A stretch of DNA of 38,689 nt from an uncultured Verrucomicrobiota bacterium (GTDB lineage Bacteria; Verrucomicrobiota; Verrucomicrobiia; Limisphaerales; UBA9464). How positions within the stretch are numbered: position 1 is the first letter of the stretch; each line of letters begins with the position of its first letter. Shown in pieces: positions 24,401-31,381 of this stretch. A program made the translations under genes and the position numbers. Below the pieces are notes generated by a model. That model worked only from the letters and a program-made list of their open reading frames with translations, was not told the DNA's origin and did not search any database. The stretch is taken from positions 1-38,689 of the forward strand of contig CAILNN010000181.1 of the NCBI GenBank assembly GCA_903835555.1, written 5' to 3'.

Positions 24401-24637
24401 GTGCTCAATGCCCGTGATGTATAGAAAGTGGTACTCGTAATAGTAGGTCAAGTACCCCTCCATTTGGGCCGGGTCCATGCCGCCATACGGCTGCGCAACG
24501 TAGAGAACCGGCACTCCCAAAGTCGGGAAAATGTCCTTCGGTAATCGAAATACGGCAGAAAGACCAGCCAGCGCCAGTCCAAGGACGATAACGACGACCG
24601 TATAGGGCCGTCGAAGGGCAGAACTAAGCCAGTTCAT
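21479..24637 (-). CDS. RND-family efflux permease (AcrB/MexF superfamily)
   Basis: A 1052-aa inner membrane proton-driven pump with the RND layout: TM1 (about 12-30), a large periplasmic loop, TM2-6 (about 335-490), a second loop and TM8-12. FPRVDNDQFQVRLRAPAGTR after TM7 and the duplicated loops are typical. The proton relay departs from AcrB: TM4 has GVLIDEATVSVEN with Asp400-Glu401 where AcrB has Asp-Asp, and TM10 has GVAVSNAILLV with Ser936 where AcrB has the essential Lys. Such VxSN-type TM10 sequences occur in a subset of RND pumps. It is the first gene of a minus-strand operon (permease, adaptor, channel, amidohydrolase), an order different from the common adaptor-first arrangement. 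Substrate is unknown. Confidence 0.93.
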   Translation of the reverse strand: MNWLSSALRRPYTVVVIVLGLALAGLSAVFRLPKDIFPTLGVPVLYVAQPYGGMDPAQMEGYLTYYYEYHFLYITGIEHVESKSIQGAALLRLQFHPGTDMAQAMAETIGYVNRSRAFMPPGTVPPFVMRFDGGSVPVGNLVFRSDSHSVAELQDAALNRVRPLFATLPGVSAPPPFGGSARAIVVRLNPDRLRALHVAPDEVAKALASANTISPSGNIRIGNEISMVPLNSVVKNIQDLGVVPIHAGRNPPVMIRDLATIEDASDIATGFALVNGRRTVYIPVTKRADASTLDVVQRVRDNLAKFQAVLPDGMKVSYELDQSPYVTRAIEALGREGLLGAALTGLMIFLFLRDIRTVFIVIITLPLALLGAMVGLWLTGQTLNLMTLGGLALAVGVLIDEATVSVENLHTQRGLGKRLALAAYDATRETAGPRLMAMLCVVAVLVPAGLMTGAARALFLPLALTVVFAMAASYLLSTFLVPVLAIWILPETDTSATLDGKSSRAAGLYTLLTGTLVKWRWVITLGFALVVGSILSLIPPRLGTEIFPRVDNDQFQVRLRAPAGTRIERTEAYATNLLALIAQEAGGSNVDLTLGFLGVQPPSYPVNLIHLWTSGPEEAVFQVQLRHGSGIAMVPFQERLRQRVRAVMPEARVSFEPADLVSRVMSFGSPTPIEIDIGGPNLAADREYADQVYAALQKLPSLRDLQFQQALDVPTVDVTVNRERAGQLGLTVGDVSRSLVPAVASTRFTVPVYWADPASGVAYQIQVEVPQVRMNSLEEIRNLPISGEGKESQLLRNVATVRSGESPGEYDRYNMQRQLSLTANLAGVDLGTARRQVQAALKDLPIPPPKVTVQTRGQLATLAELMSSLQGGVLLSIGVIVLVLTAFFQSMKRTVVVLSTIPAVLAGVVLALAITGTTVNLQSLMGMIMAIGVAVSNAILLVAACEACRTGGLDGSRAAVAGARSRLRPILMTSLAMIGGMTPMALGLGDGAEQTIPLGRAVIGGLMASTVATLLIVPPVFALLHRKAGRDSASLDPHDVSSRHYTAPPRPA

Positions 24638-24938
24638 GGTGGAGCGGTGGCATGCAGCAAGTCAGTCCTTGGGGAGGATAGTGGAAAATCAACCGAGGAG
24701 AACCATGAATTGCTTGAATAGGTGGGCGGGTCTTTATGCGTGCGATGTTAAGCAGGACGGTTAGGAGGAATATTTCTAGCCTGAACCAAGTCGCATCAGG
24801 TAGCCTAATCTTGTGCTAGCATTTTACTGTCCTCAAAGCGCTAAACTTGCGTCGCGACAGACAGTTGGAATTTCTTGTAACGTGATTGTAACATTTCCGC
24901 CATTCGATTGGAACTCCCGGTAACTAACCATTCAAACA
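24638..24938. promoter_or_regulatory. Divergent spacer between the efflux and phosphate operons
   Basis: The 301-base region must hold the leftward promoter of the RND operon and the rightward promoter of the porin-pst operon. The clearest element is the Pho-box-like repeat at 24875-24892. On the plus strand GAGGAG at 24695-24700 precedes ATG 24705, opening a 19-codon frame to 24764 that could be a leader peptide or chance; a second perfect AGGAGGA (24763-24769) is not followed by a standard start codon. No convincing -10 for the porin was found; TAACTA at 24921-24926 is the best candidate. Nothing else was recognised. Confidence 0.45.
24875..24892 (+). promoter_or_regulatory. Pho-box-like direct repeat upstream of the porin-pst operon
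   Basis: TTGTAAC (24875-24881), a 4-base spacer GTGA, then TTGTAAC again (24886-24892): two identical 7-base units with an 11-base period. The E. coli PhoB box is built the same way, two 7-base repeats with a 4-base spacer, and Gram-positive and cyanobacterial PhoB/PhoP sites use the same 11-base period with other sequences. It lies 47 bases before the porin ATG. Architecture and gene context support a PhoB-type site; the exact sequence for this phylum is not known to me. Confidence 0.5.
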
Positions 24939-26426
24939 ATGAATCTTGCTAACTGCAAAATTGGCCAGAGCTCGGTCAGGCGAGCCGCCACGATGGCTCT
25001 GACTCTAGGCTCTACCCTTGGGTCGCTGCTCTCATTCGGGTTCGTTGCATCCGCCCAATCCTCGGATGCCTTGATCGATACGCTGATCAAGAAGGGTGTG
25101 CTGACCGTCGACGAAGGCAATGATCTTCGTCAGCAGGCCGACAACGATTTTACCAAAGCCATCCAGGTCAAGAATGGGATGCCAGACTGGGTGACCAGCC
25201 TGAAGATAAATGGGGACTTTCGCGGTCGTTTTGAAGAATTCTACGCCGATAACCCAGGGTTTACTACCCGAAATCGTTATCGTATTCGTGCCCGCCTCGG
25301 TGTCGTGGCAACTATTCAGGACGATTTGGAAGTTGGCATGCGCTTCACCACGGCGGACGCCAATAACCCGGTGTCTGCAAATGCGACTCTTCAAGGAAAT
25401 GCCTCCCGAAAGCCGGTCAACTTTGATGCTGCATACGCAAAATGGAGTCCGATTCATGAAGGACCCTGGACAGGATCGGTTGTGATCGGCAAGTTTGATA
25501 ACCCCTTTCAAGTCTCGAACATGGTGTTCGACTACGACTACGTTCCTGAAGGTGCCGCGATTCAGACTGGTTATCAGTTGAATGATCATCATTCATTCAA
25601 GGCAATCGGTGCTTACTATGTATTGGCTGAATTGAATCAAGCTAACCTTACTAATAATACGGGTACTGCCCTGATTGATTCAACCGGGCTAATTCAGGCT
25701 CCTGGGCATGACCCAGCCATCGAGGGTGCTCAATTGCTGTGGGATGCCAAATGGACCAAGAAACTCGACTCTCAGGTTGGAGTTTCATTCTACAATCTCT
25801 CAGGTAAGGACAATCTCGGCACCTATCTCGCCGCAAACAACATCGCCAACATCAACTCTGGCAACACCCGCACGTCTGGAACCAGCGCAAATCCAGGGCG
25901 ACTGGTTTACGACTACAATCCGTTCGTCATTAGCGAGAATATGACCTATCGCTTGGATTCGTTTCCCGGGTACCCGGGAGCTTTCCCTGTAAAGGTATTT
26001 GGGGAGTATATCAACAATCCTGCCGCGCCTTCCAGAAATGAAGGCTATCGGGTTGGCGTGACCCTCGGCAAAGCGGGGGACAAGAAAAAGTGGGAGGTGA
26101 CTTACCGTTACCAAAGTCTTGGCGGAGACGCTTGGTATGAAGAGGTTGTGGATGAGGACAACGGTGCTTTTTACGCCAATACCATTCCCGGCGATACCAG
26201 CCCTGTTAACTCCAAATATGGGAATTACGGCAACTGGCGCGGGGGCACCAATATCCGAGGTCACGAGTTCCAGGTCCAATACTCCTTTAACAGCAGCGCA
26301 TCATTTGTTTTCACCTATTACCTAAATACGGTTATCGACAAATTCACCGACCCAAGCAATGTCAACACGCTGGGTGATAAGTCTGCTTCCAGCCATTTCA
26401 TGGCCGATCTCCTGTTTAAATTCTAA
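24939..26426 (+). CDS. Outer membrane porin of the Porin_5 type, probably for phosphate
   Basis: A 495-aa secreted protein: a signal peptide with cleavage likely after ASAQ at about residue 40, a short N-terminal helix motif ALIDTLIKKGVLTVDEGNDL (a pattern I associate with verrucomicrobial porins), then a long series of alternating amphipathic strands rich in Tyr, Asn and Gly (for example RNRYRIRARLGV, EVTYRYQSLGG, FQVQYSF) ending HFMADLLFKF with the terminal Phe expected of beta-barrels. ATG 24939 follows the Pho-box-like site. It is first in line with pstS-pstC-pstA-pstB-phoU, so the obvious inference is a phosphate-starvation-induced outer membrane channel, like OprP in role though not in sequence. 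Substrate preference cannot be read from sequence. Confidence 0.78.
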   Translation: MNLANCKIGQSSVRRAATMALTLGSTLGSLLSFGFVASAQSSDALIDTLIKKGVLTVDEGNDLRQQADNDFTKAIQVKNGMPDWVTSLKINGDFRGRFEEFYADNPGFTTRNRYRIRARLGVVATIQDDLEVGMRFTTADANNPVSANATLQGNASRKPVNFDAAYAKWSPIHEGPWTGSVVIGKFDNPFQVSNMVFDYDYVPEGAAIQTGYQLNDHHSFKAIGAYYVLAELNQANLTNNTGTALIDSTGLIQAPGHDPAIEGAQLLWDAKWTKKLDSQVGVSFYNLSGKDNLGTYLAANNIANINSGNTRTSGTSANPGRLVYDYNPFVISENMTYRLDSFPGYPGAFPVKVFGEYINNPAAPSRNEGYRVGVTLGKAGDKKKWEVTYRYQSLGGDAWYEEVVDEDNGAFYANTIPGDTSPVNSKYGNYGNWRGGTNIRGHEFQVQYSFNSSASFVFTYYLNTVIDKFTDPSNVNTLGDKSASSHFMADLLFKF

Positions 26427-26443
26427 AGTTCAATTTTTGAACT
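26427..26443 (+). other. Stem-loop directly after the porin stop codon
   Basis: Perfect 7-base inverted repeat AGTTCAA-TTT-TTGAACT beginning at the base after the porin TAA. It lacks a GC-rich stem or a following T-run, so it is more likely an mRNA processing or stability element, or a regulator site, than a terminator. pstS starts 40 bases later. Confidence 0.35.
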
Positions 26444-26483
26444 GGGGTCGCACCACACCCACCCCAATTACGCAATAAAGTCT

Positions 26484-27326
26484 ATGAAAAACAGCTTCAT
26501 TATCCTCGCGGCCACTCTCTGCGCTGCTGTGCAGGCCGTCGCTGGCAATATCACCATTAAAGGCTCCGACACGATGGTGGTTCTCGCCCAAAAGTGGGCG
26601 GAAGCCTACATGGCGAAAAACCCGGGAACCAAGATTCAGGTCACCGGCGGCGGTTCGGGAACCGGATTTGCCGCGCTCGAAAATAAAGGAACCGACTTGG
26701 CCACCGCCTCCCGACCAATCAAAGCAGTCGAGACCCAAAACTGCATCAAATCCTTTGGCAAGCGTCCCACCGAATACAAGGTCGCCCTGGACGGCATTAC
26801 CATCTACGTCCATCCCGATAACACCGTAAAGCAGTTGACCGTTGAGCAACTGGAGGGCATCTACACCGGCAAAATTAAGAACTGGAAGGAAGTAGGCGGT
26901 GCCGATATCCCCTTCACCGTCTATAGCCGCGAAAACAGCTCTGGTACCTATGAGTTCTTCAAGGAGCACGTGCTAAAGGGCAAGGACTTTGCCGCAAGCG
27001 CTCAAACTCAGCAGGGAACGGCAGGCGTCGTCCAAGCAGTCATGAAGGATAAGGGGGGCATCGGCTACGGTGGGGTCGGATACTCTTCCGGGGTCAATCG
27101 GCTCAAGATTGCAAAAGCCGCGAGTGAGACCTACTACGAGCCAAGCGAGCAGGCCGTCTTGGCCAATGATTATCCCCTGTCTCGCTATCTCTTCATCTAT
27201 CTGAACCCCGCCGTCAATGTCGGCGAGGTGGCCGACTTCTTGAAGTGGGTCCGCAGTGATGAAGGCCAAAAATTGGTCACTGACGCCGGCTATTATCCAC
27301 TGCCCGTTAATTTCCGCGCGAAGTAA
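26484..27326 (+). CDS. pstS: Phosphate ABC transporter substrate-binding protein
   Basis: PstS captures phosphate in the periplasm and delivers it to PstCA. The 280-aa protein has a Sec signal peptide of about 21 residues (cleavage near AVAG), then the family pattern TIKGSDTMVVLAQKWAEAY, the phosphate-site loop GGGSGTGFAAL, TDLATASRPIK, LDGITIYVHPDN, YTGKIKNWKEVGG, SRENSSGTYEFFKEHVL and GGIGYGGVGYS near the C-terminal half, and DFLKWVRSDEGQKLV. It is of the short PstS type. Order porin-pstS-pstC suggests high-level expression from the upstream promoter. A possible attenuator follows its stop. Confidence 0.95.
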   Translation: MKNSFIILAATLCAAVQAVAGNITIKGSDTMVVLAQKWAEAYMAKNPGTKIQVTGGGSGTGFAALENKGTDLATASRPIKAVETQNCIKSFGKRPTEYKVALDGITIYVHPDNTVKQLTVEQLEGIYTGKIKNWKEVGGADIPFTVYSRENSSGTYEFFKEHVLKGKDFAASAQTQQGTAGVVQAVMKDKGGIGYGGVGYSSGVNRLKIAKAASETYYEPSEQAVLANDYPLSRYLFIYLNPAVNVGEVADFLKWVRSDEGQKLVTDAGYYPLPVNFRAK

Positions 27327-27338
27327 CGAGCGAACCTC

Positions 27339-27371
27339 GGGGCCTTCATTTTGGATGCGGGCCCCTGTTTT
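27339..27371 (+). terminator. Weak hairpin with short T-run between pstS and pstC (possible attenuator)
   Basis: GGGGCC (27339-27344) pairs with GGCCCC (27360-27365) around a 15-base loop and is followed by TGTTTT. The stem is short and the T-run broken, so at most partial termination is expected. Such an element would let pstS be made in excess over the membrane components, as is usual for binding-protein genes. Confidence 0.35.
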
Positions 27372-27441
27372 AGTCCAAGACGGTTCGACCAAAGCCCGTC
27401 AGGAAGCTCCCTGCGTCTAATCGAACACCCATCCCACGCCG

Positions 27442-28632
27442 ATGCCCGAACCGATTTCAAACCCCGCCGGGGGACCCACCGACTGGGCCGGCATTCGGCG
27501 CGGATCAAACGCTCGGCCCTTGGAGTGGCTGGCTGAGAAGGCGATTCAAGGAGTCTCCTTTTCGGCGATAGCCATTGTTTTTCTGATCTTCATTTTCGTC
27601 GCCAAGGAAGCTATTCCTGTCTTTCTCGGGCAAACAGATAGCAGCCTTATCCAGCCGATCATTCCGGTCAGCCAGTACTCCACCACGTCCAAGGAGGTCC
27701 TCAGCCGATACCTCGGGCTGTCCGCCAAAGAATTGGCCGCCATGGATGAAGAGACAGTAAAGGACTTGATGAAATCCCACGAGGAGGGGGCCAACGACAT
27801 ACCGGAAGCCGCCCGAAACGACCCCAATGCCAAAGTCAATGGAAGTGCTTGGCGGTACTTAGTCACACCCCACCAATGGGCCGGCTATGATCGCCCCGAA
27901 TTCATCTGGCAGCCGGTTGGGAATATCCAGAAGTTCAATATTGTTCCCCTCTTTGTCGGCAGCCTGAAGACCACCTTGATTGGTCTTTTCTTTTCCGTCC
28001 CGCTCGCCTTGGGAGCGGCGCTATACGTCAGCCAATTGGCTCCGGCTCGGGTAAAGGAGTGGGTCAAGCCGGGAATCGAATTATTGGCCGGAATTCCGTC
28101 CGTCGTCATCGGTGCGTTTGCTCTGCTAGTCTTGGCGAGTTGGTTGCAATCCATTTTCCGATATGAGGTCCGATTGAACTCATTCGTAGCCGGAATCGCC
28201 CTTGGATTCGCCGTGATTCCCTTGGTGTTCTCCATTGCCGAGGATGCCCTCACATCGGTTCCCCGGAGTTACGTCCAAGCTGCCTTAGCCGTCGGAGCCT
28301 CCCGATGGCAGGCGGCCCGTGATATTGTTCTGCCCGCAGCGATTCCGGGGGTCTTCGCCGCCGTCGTTCTTGGATTTGGCCGCGCCATCGGCGAAACAAT
28401 GATCGTCCTCATTGTTTGCTCCGCTCCCGTGATGTCCTGGAATCTCTTTGATTCGGCCCGGAGCATTACGACGACCATTGCTGCCGAAATGGGTGAATTG
28501 GTTCCCGGTTCCCCCCACTACCGAATCTTATTCATGCTCGGTACCCTCCTCTTTATCGTCACGTTCTTGACGAATTTTGTGGGTGACTTGGTCATTGGCG
28601 GACTGAAGCGCCGGATGGAGGGGAAACGGTGA
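27442..28632 (+). CDS. pstC: Phosphate ABC transporter permease PstC with an enlarged first loop
   Basis: One of the two membrane subunits of the phosphate importer. The 396-aa protein has TM1 at about residues 37-58, then an extracytoplasmic stretch of roughly 110 residues before the standard core (VPLFVGSLKTTLIGLFFSVPLALGAALYVSQ), and the permease EAA loop in RSYVQAALAVGASRWQAARDIVLPAAIPGVFAAV. Typical PstC proteins are about 300-340 aa, so most of the extra length is the first loop, which includes a helix-like acidic segment (LSAKELAAMDEETVKDLMK). ATG 27442 lies 115 bases after pstS. The stop overlaps the pstA GTG (28629-28632). Confidence 0.93.
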   Translation: MPEPISNPAGGPTDWAGIRRGSNARPLEWLAEKAIQGVSFSAIAIVFLIFIFVAKEAIPVFLGQTDSSLIQPIIPVSQYSTTSKEVLSRYLGLSAKELAAMDEETVKDLMKSHEEGANDIPEAARNDPNAKVNGSAWRYLVTPHQWAGYDRPEFIWQPVGNIQKFNIVPLFVGSLKTTLIGLFFSVPLALGAALYVSQLAPARVKEWVKPGIELLAGIPSVVIGAFALLVLASWLQSIFRYEVRLNSFVAGIALGFAVIPLVFSIAEDALTSVPRSYVQAALAVGASRWQAARDIVLPAAIPGVFAAVVLGFGRAIGETMIVLIVCSAPVMSWNLFDSARSITTTIAAEMGELVPGSPHYRILFMLGTLLFIVTFLTNFVGDLVIGGLKRRMEGKR

Positions 28633-29585
28633 CACCGACCTCTCAACTCACCGACTCTACGAGTCTCAGGCGGAGGGGTATTGATTGGGGATCGGCCTTG
28701 GGGACCTCCGTCACTCTGGCAGCCACCGTATTCATCCTGGTCATCTTGGCCGTGATTCTTGGGAACGTCGTCTTGAATGGCGTTCCTCAGTTGTCTTGGC
28801 GTTTTATCGCGACCATTCCCAAGAAGGACTTTTTTGATAAAGATTCGGCTGCCATCCTTCCGATGATTATCGGTACCTCGATTCGCGTTCTGGTCATGAC
28901 CATTTTTGTCATTCCAATCGGAGTGACCACCGCCGTCTACCTGACCGAATATTCCCGCTCGAATTCGTGGTACACCCGAGTCATTCGGGTCGCGATCAAT
29001 AATCTGGCCGGGGTCCCTTCCATCGTTTTTGGCCTGTTTGGCGCCGGCTTTTTTGTCCATTTGATTGGGGGCGGGATTGATGACTTTCTAAACGTCAAGA
29101 ACCCGGTATGGGGCAAGCCCGCATTAATTTGGGCGTCTCTAACCTTGGCGGTCATGACCTTGCCCGTCGTGATTGTGGCCACCGAAGAATCGTTGCGGTC
29201 GATTACCCCTGGACTCCGCGAAGCTAGCCTCGCTCTGGGTGCCACCAAACTTCAAACCATTATCCGGATTGTTTTGCCCAATGCCCTCCCGGGAATCTTG
29301 ACCGGAGCGATTCTCGCCGTCAGCCGTGCGGCGGGTGAAGTGGCCCCCATTTTGTTTACTGGCGCGGCCTATTATTTGGCCGACCTGCCCCATGCCTTGA
29401 ACGATCAGTTCATGGACCTGGGCTACCACACTTATATTTTGGCCAGTCAGGCTCCCAATATCGAAAAAGCCCGCCCCATTCTCTATGGAACGGTTTTTGT
29501 CCTCTTGCTCTTGACTTTCTCCCTAAACGCTATCGCCATTTTTGCCCGGGCACGAATCCGCCGGCAAATGCGAGCCGGACATTGA
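28629..29585 (+). CDS. pstA: Phosphate ABC transporter permease PstA
   Basis: Second membrane subunit of the importer. The 318-aa protein has about six membrane segments; recognisable pieces are IPIGVTTAVYLTEYSR, INNLAGVPSIVFGLFGAGFF, MTLPVVIVATEESLRSI and the EAA loop LREASLALGATKLQTIIRIVLPNALPGILTGAILAVSRAAGEVAPILFTG (family pattern, key residues EASLALGA and LPNALPG). GTG 28629 is used because it overlaps the pstC stop as GTGA and no ATG nearby fits. It is followed 12 bases later by pstB. Confidence 0.95.
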   Translation: MTPTSQLTDSTSLRRRGIDWGSALGTSVTLAATVFILVILAVILGNVVLNGVPQLSWRFIATIPKKDFFDKDSAAILPMIIGTSIRVLVMTIFVIPIGVTTAVYLTEYSRSNSWYTRVIRVAINNLAGVPSIVFGLFGAGFFVHLIGGGIDDFLNVKNPVWGKPALIWASLTLAVMTLPVVIVATEESLRSITPGLREASLALGATKLQTIIRIVLPNALPGILTGAILAVSRAAGEVAPILFTGAAYYLADLPHALNDQFMDLGYHTYILASQAPNIEKARPILYGTVFVLLLLTFSLNAIAIFARARIRRQMRAGH

Positions 29586-29597
29586 GATTGCATCGTT

Positions 29598-30404
29598 ATG
29601 GCTGCTCCTTCCCCATCGCCCGTTTCTAATTCATCGACGTCCCCATCACCTCGTGCGCTGCTCGAGACTCGCAATCTGGAGCTTTTCTATGGGACATCGC
29701 GCGCTTTGAAGGGAATTTCCATCGACATTCGCCAAAATCAGGTCACCGCTTTCATCGGTCCATCCGGGTGTGGCAAATCAACTTTCCTGCGCTGTTTCAA
29801 TCGCATGAACGATCTGATTGATGGCGTCCGAATCACGGGCGACTGTCGGGTCGGCGGTGAGGATATCTACGCCCGCGAAGTCGATGTCATCCAGTTGCGA
29901 AAGCGGGTCGGGATGGTTTTCCAACGCTCTAATCCCTTCCCCAAGTCGATCTTCGACAATATCGCTTATGGCCTCCGACTTCATGGGATTCGCTCCCGCT
30001 CCGAGGTTGAAGGTATCGTGGAAAAGTCCTTGCGAGGAGCCGCCATCTGGGACGAGGTTAAAGACCGTCTCCACCAGAGCGCCTTGGGTCTTTCCGGAGG
30101 TCAGCAGCAGCGCCTTTGCATCGCCAGAGCCATTGCCATCCGCCCGCAAGTCTTGTTGATGGATGAACCGGCAAGTGCTCTGGACCCGATTGCGACAGGT
30201 AAAGTCGAAGACTTGATCGTCGAGCTCAAGAAGGACTTTACCATCGTGATCGTGACTCATAACATGCAGCAAGCCACGCGCATTTCCGACTACACCGCTT
30301 TTTTCTACATCGGCGAGTTGGTCGAATACGATCTCACCAATAAGGTTTTCACCAACCCGTCAAAAAAGCAGACAGAAGATTACGTGACCGGTCGATTTGG
30401 TTGA
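29598..30404 (+). CDS. pstB: Phosphate ABC transporter ATP-binding protein
   Basis: PstB powers the importer from the cytoplasmic face. The 268-aa protein has Walker [10 protein letters not shown] at residues 54-62, the Q-loop in [23 protein letters not shown], the ABC signature LSGGQQQR at 165-172, Walker B with MDEP at 188-191, and the switch His in [11 protein letters not shown]. The PstB-specific phrase [11 protein letters not shown] is present. The first 20 residues are a Ser/Pro-rich extension. ATG 29598. The stop is 32 bases before the chosen phoU start. Confidence 0.97.
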   Translation: MAAPSPSPVSNSSTSPSPRALLETRNLELFYGTSRALKGISIDIRQNQVTAFIGPSGCGKSTFLRCFNRMNDLIDGVRITGDCRVGGEDIYAREVDVIQLRKRVGMVFQRSNPFPKSIFDNIAYGLRLHGIRSRSEVEGIVEKSLRGAAIWDEVKDRLHQSALGLSGGQQQRLCIARAIAIRPQVLLMDEPASALDPIATGKVEDLIVELKKDFTIVIVTHNMQQATRISDYTAFFYIGELVEYDLTNKVFTNPSKKQTEDYVTGRFG

Positions 30405-30436
30405 ACGATAACGGCAGCAATTGCACCAGATACGGT

Positions 30437-31096
30437 ATGACTCATTTTGAATCGGAGTTGGCGGCGCTCAAGGAAAAGCTGCTACTGATGGCCAGTCGTG
30501 CCGAATCGGCGGTCAATAAATCGATCCGCTCTCTGGTCGAGCGTGAGGATGACCTGGCACGCGAAGTCGTTCAGGATGACGACTACATTGATGGGCTCGA
30601 AAAGGAAGTCGATGAACAGGTTGTTTTGCTCCTTTCCAAGGCACCTTTGGCCAAGCAGTTGCGGTTGATTATTTCAGCCTCGAAAATTGCCCGGGATCTG
30701 GAACGCGTCGGCGACGAGGCGACAACCATCGCCCGACGGGCGATTGAGCTCAATACCGAACCGCAATTGAAGCCCTACGTGGACATTCCCCGCATGGCGT
30801 CCATGGCGATGGATATGCTCAATGGCTCCCTCCAGGCTTTCACCACCGGCGATACCCAACTGGCCGTTGGGATCATCCCCCGGGATAAGGGGGTCGACGA
30901 TTTAAACCGTCAGTTATACCGGGAACTGGCTAGCTTCATGATTGAAAAGCCAAACACGATCACCCGTTGCCTGCACCTGATGACCATCAGCAAGTCGATT
31001 GAACGGATTGCCGACCACGCCAAGAATATCGCCGAAGATGTCGTCTATCTCTACGAAGGCCGCGATATTCGCCACGGCGTTTCTCCCCAGCCGTAG
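30437..31096 (+). CDS. phoU: Phosphate signalling and transport regulator PhoU
   Basis: PhoU connects the Pst transporter to the PhoR/PhoB two-component system and restrains uptake when phosphate is ample. The 219-aa all-helical protein shows two PhoU repeats with the metal-site pattern E-x-x-x-D: DDDYIDGLEKEVDEQ and ARDLERVGDEATTIARR in the first, DKGVDDLNRQLYRELASFM and SIERIADHAKNIAEDVVYL in the second. ATG 30437 gives the family N-terminus MTHFESELAALKEKLL; a TTG at 30401 overlapping pstB would add 12 residues with no family match. It ends the operon. Its TAG stop (31094-31096) lies within the first bases of a dispersed repeat. phoB/phoR are not in the window. Confidence 0.95.
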   Translation: MTHFESELAALKEKLLLMASRAESAVNKSIRSLVEREDDLAREVVQDDDYIDGLEKEVDEQVVLLLSKAPLAKQLRLIISASKIARDLERVGDEATTIARRAIELNTEPQLKPYVDIPRMASMAMDMLNGSLQAFTTGDTQLAVGIIPRDKGVDDLNRQLYRELASFMIEKPNTITRCLHLMTISKSIERIADHAKNIAEDVVYLYEGRDIRHGVSPQP

Positions 31097-31172
31097 GGCG
31101 AGACTCCGTCGAGCCGTCGGCGGTCCGAACCACGCTTCCTCGGCAAGTTATCCCTTGCCTGACCCCGAACGC
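31093..31172 (+). repeat. Dispersed repeat, copy B, overlapping the phoU stop codon
   Basis: Begins GTAGGGCGAGACTCCGTCG and ends TGACCCCGAACGC; related to 17834-17899. The phoU stop TAG is the second to fourth base of the element, so insertion or expansion of the repeat here has been tolerated right at the gene end. It includes TCGGCGGTCCGAACC (31117-31131), which also occurs at 17941-17955. Not clearly self-complementary overall. Confidence 0.7.
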
Positions 31173-31381
31173 ATCTAAGGAACATCCGTCGCTAACACCG
31201 CCTCACTTGAAGGATGAAGCGTAAATGCATTTAAATGTCACCGGGGCCACCAAATCGATGGTCACCATCCTTTTGCGGAGTGCTGTACTCCTCGAACGCT
31301 GATATTGAAATCGAGTGCGAATCCTTGATTCGTTCGGGCGCTCAACTCGTTTTGGAAAAATGACGCCCGGACCATTCGCCG
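31173..31381. other. Spacer between the phosphate operon and the Cys-rich gene; no gene seen
   Basis: Both flanking genes end here. The stretch has a small hairpin GGAGT-GCTGT-ACTCC (31277-31291), which resembles a short palindrome frequent in verrucomicrobial spacers (from memory). A 60-codon minus-strand frame at 31203-31385 has no ribosome site and overlaps the next gene end, so it was not accepted. No T-rich terminator was recognised for either operon. Confidence 0.4.
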
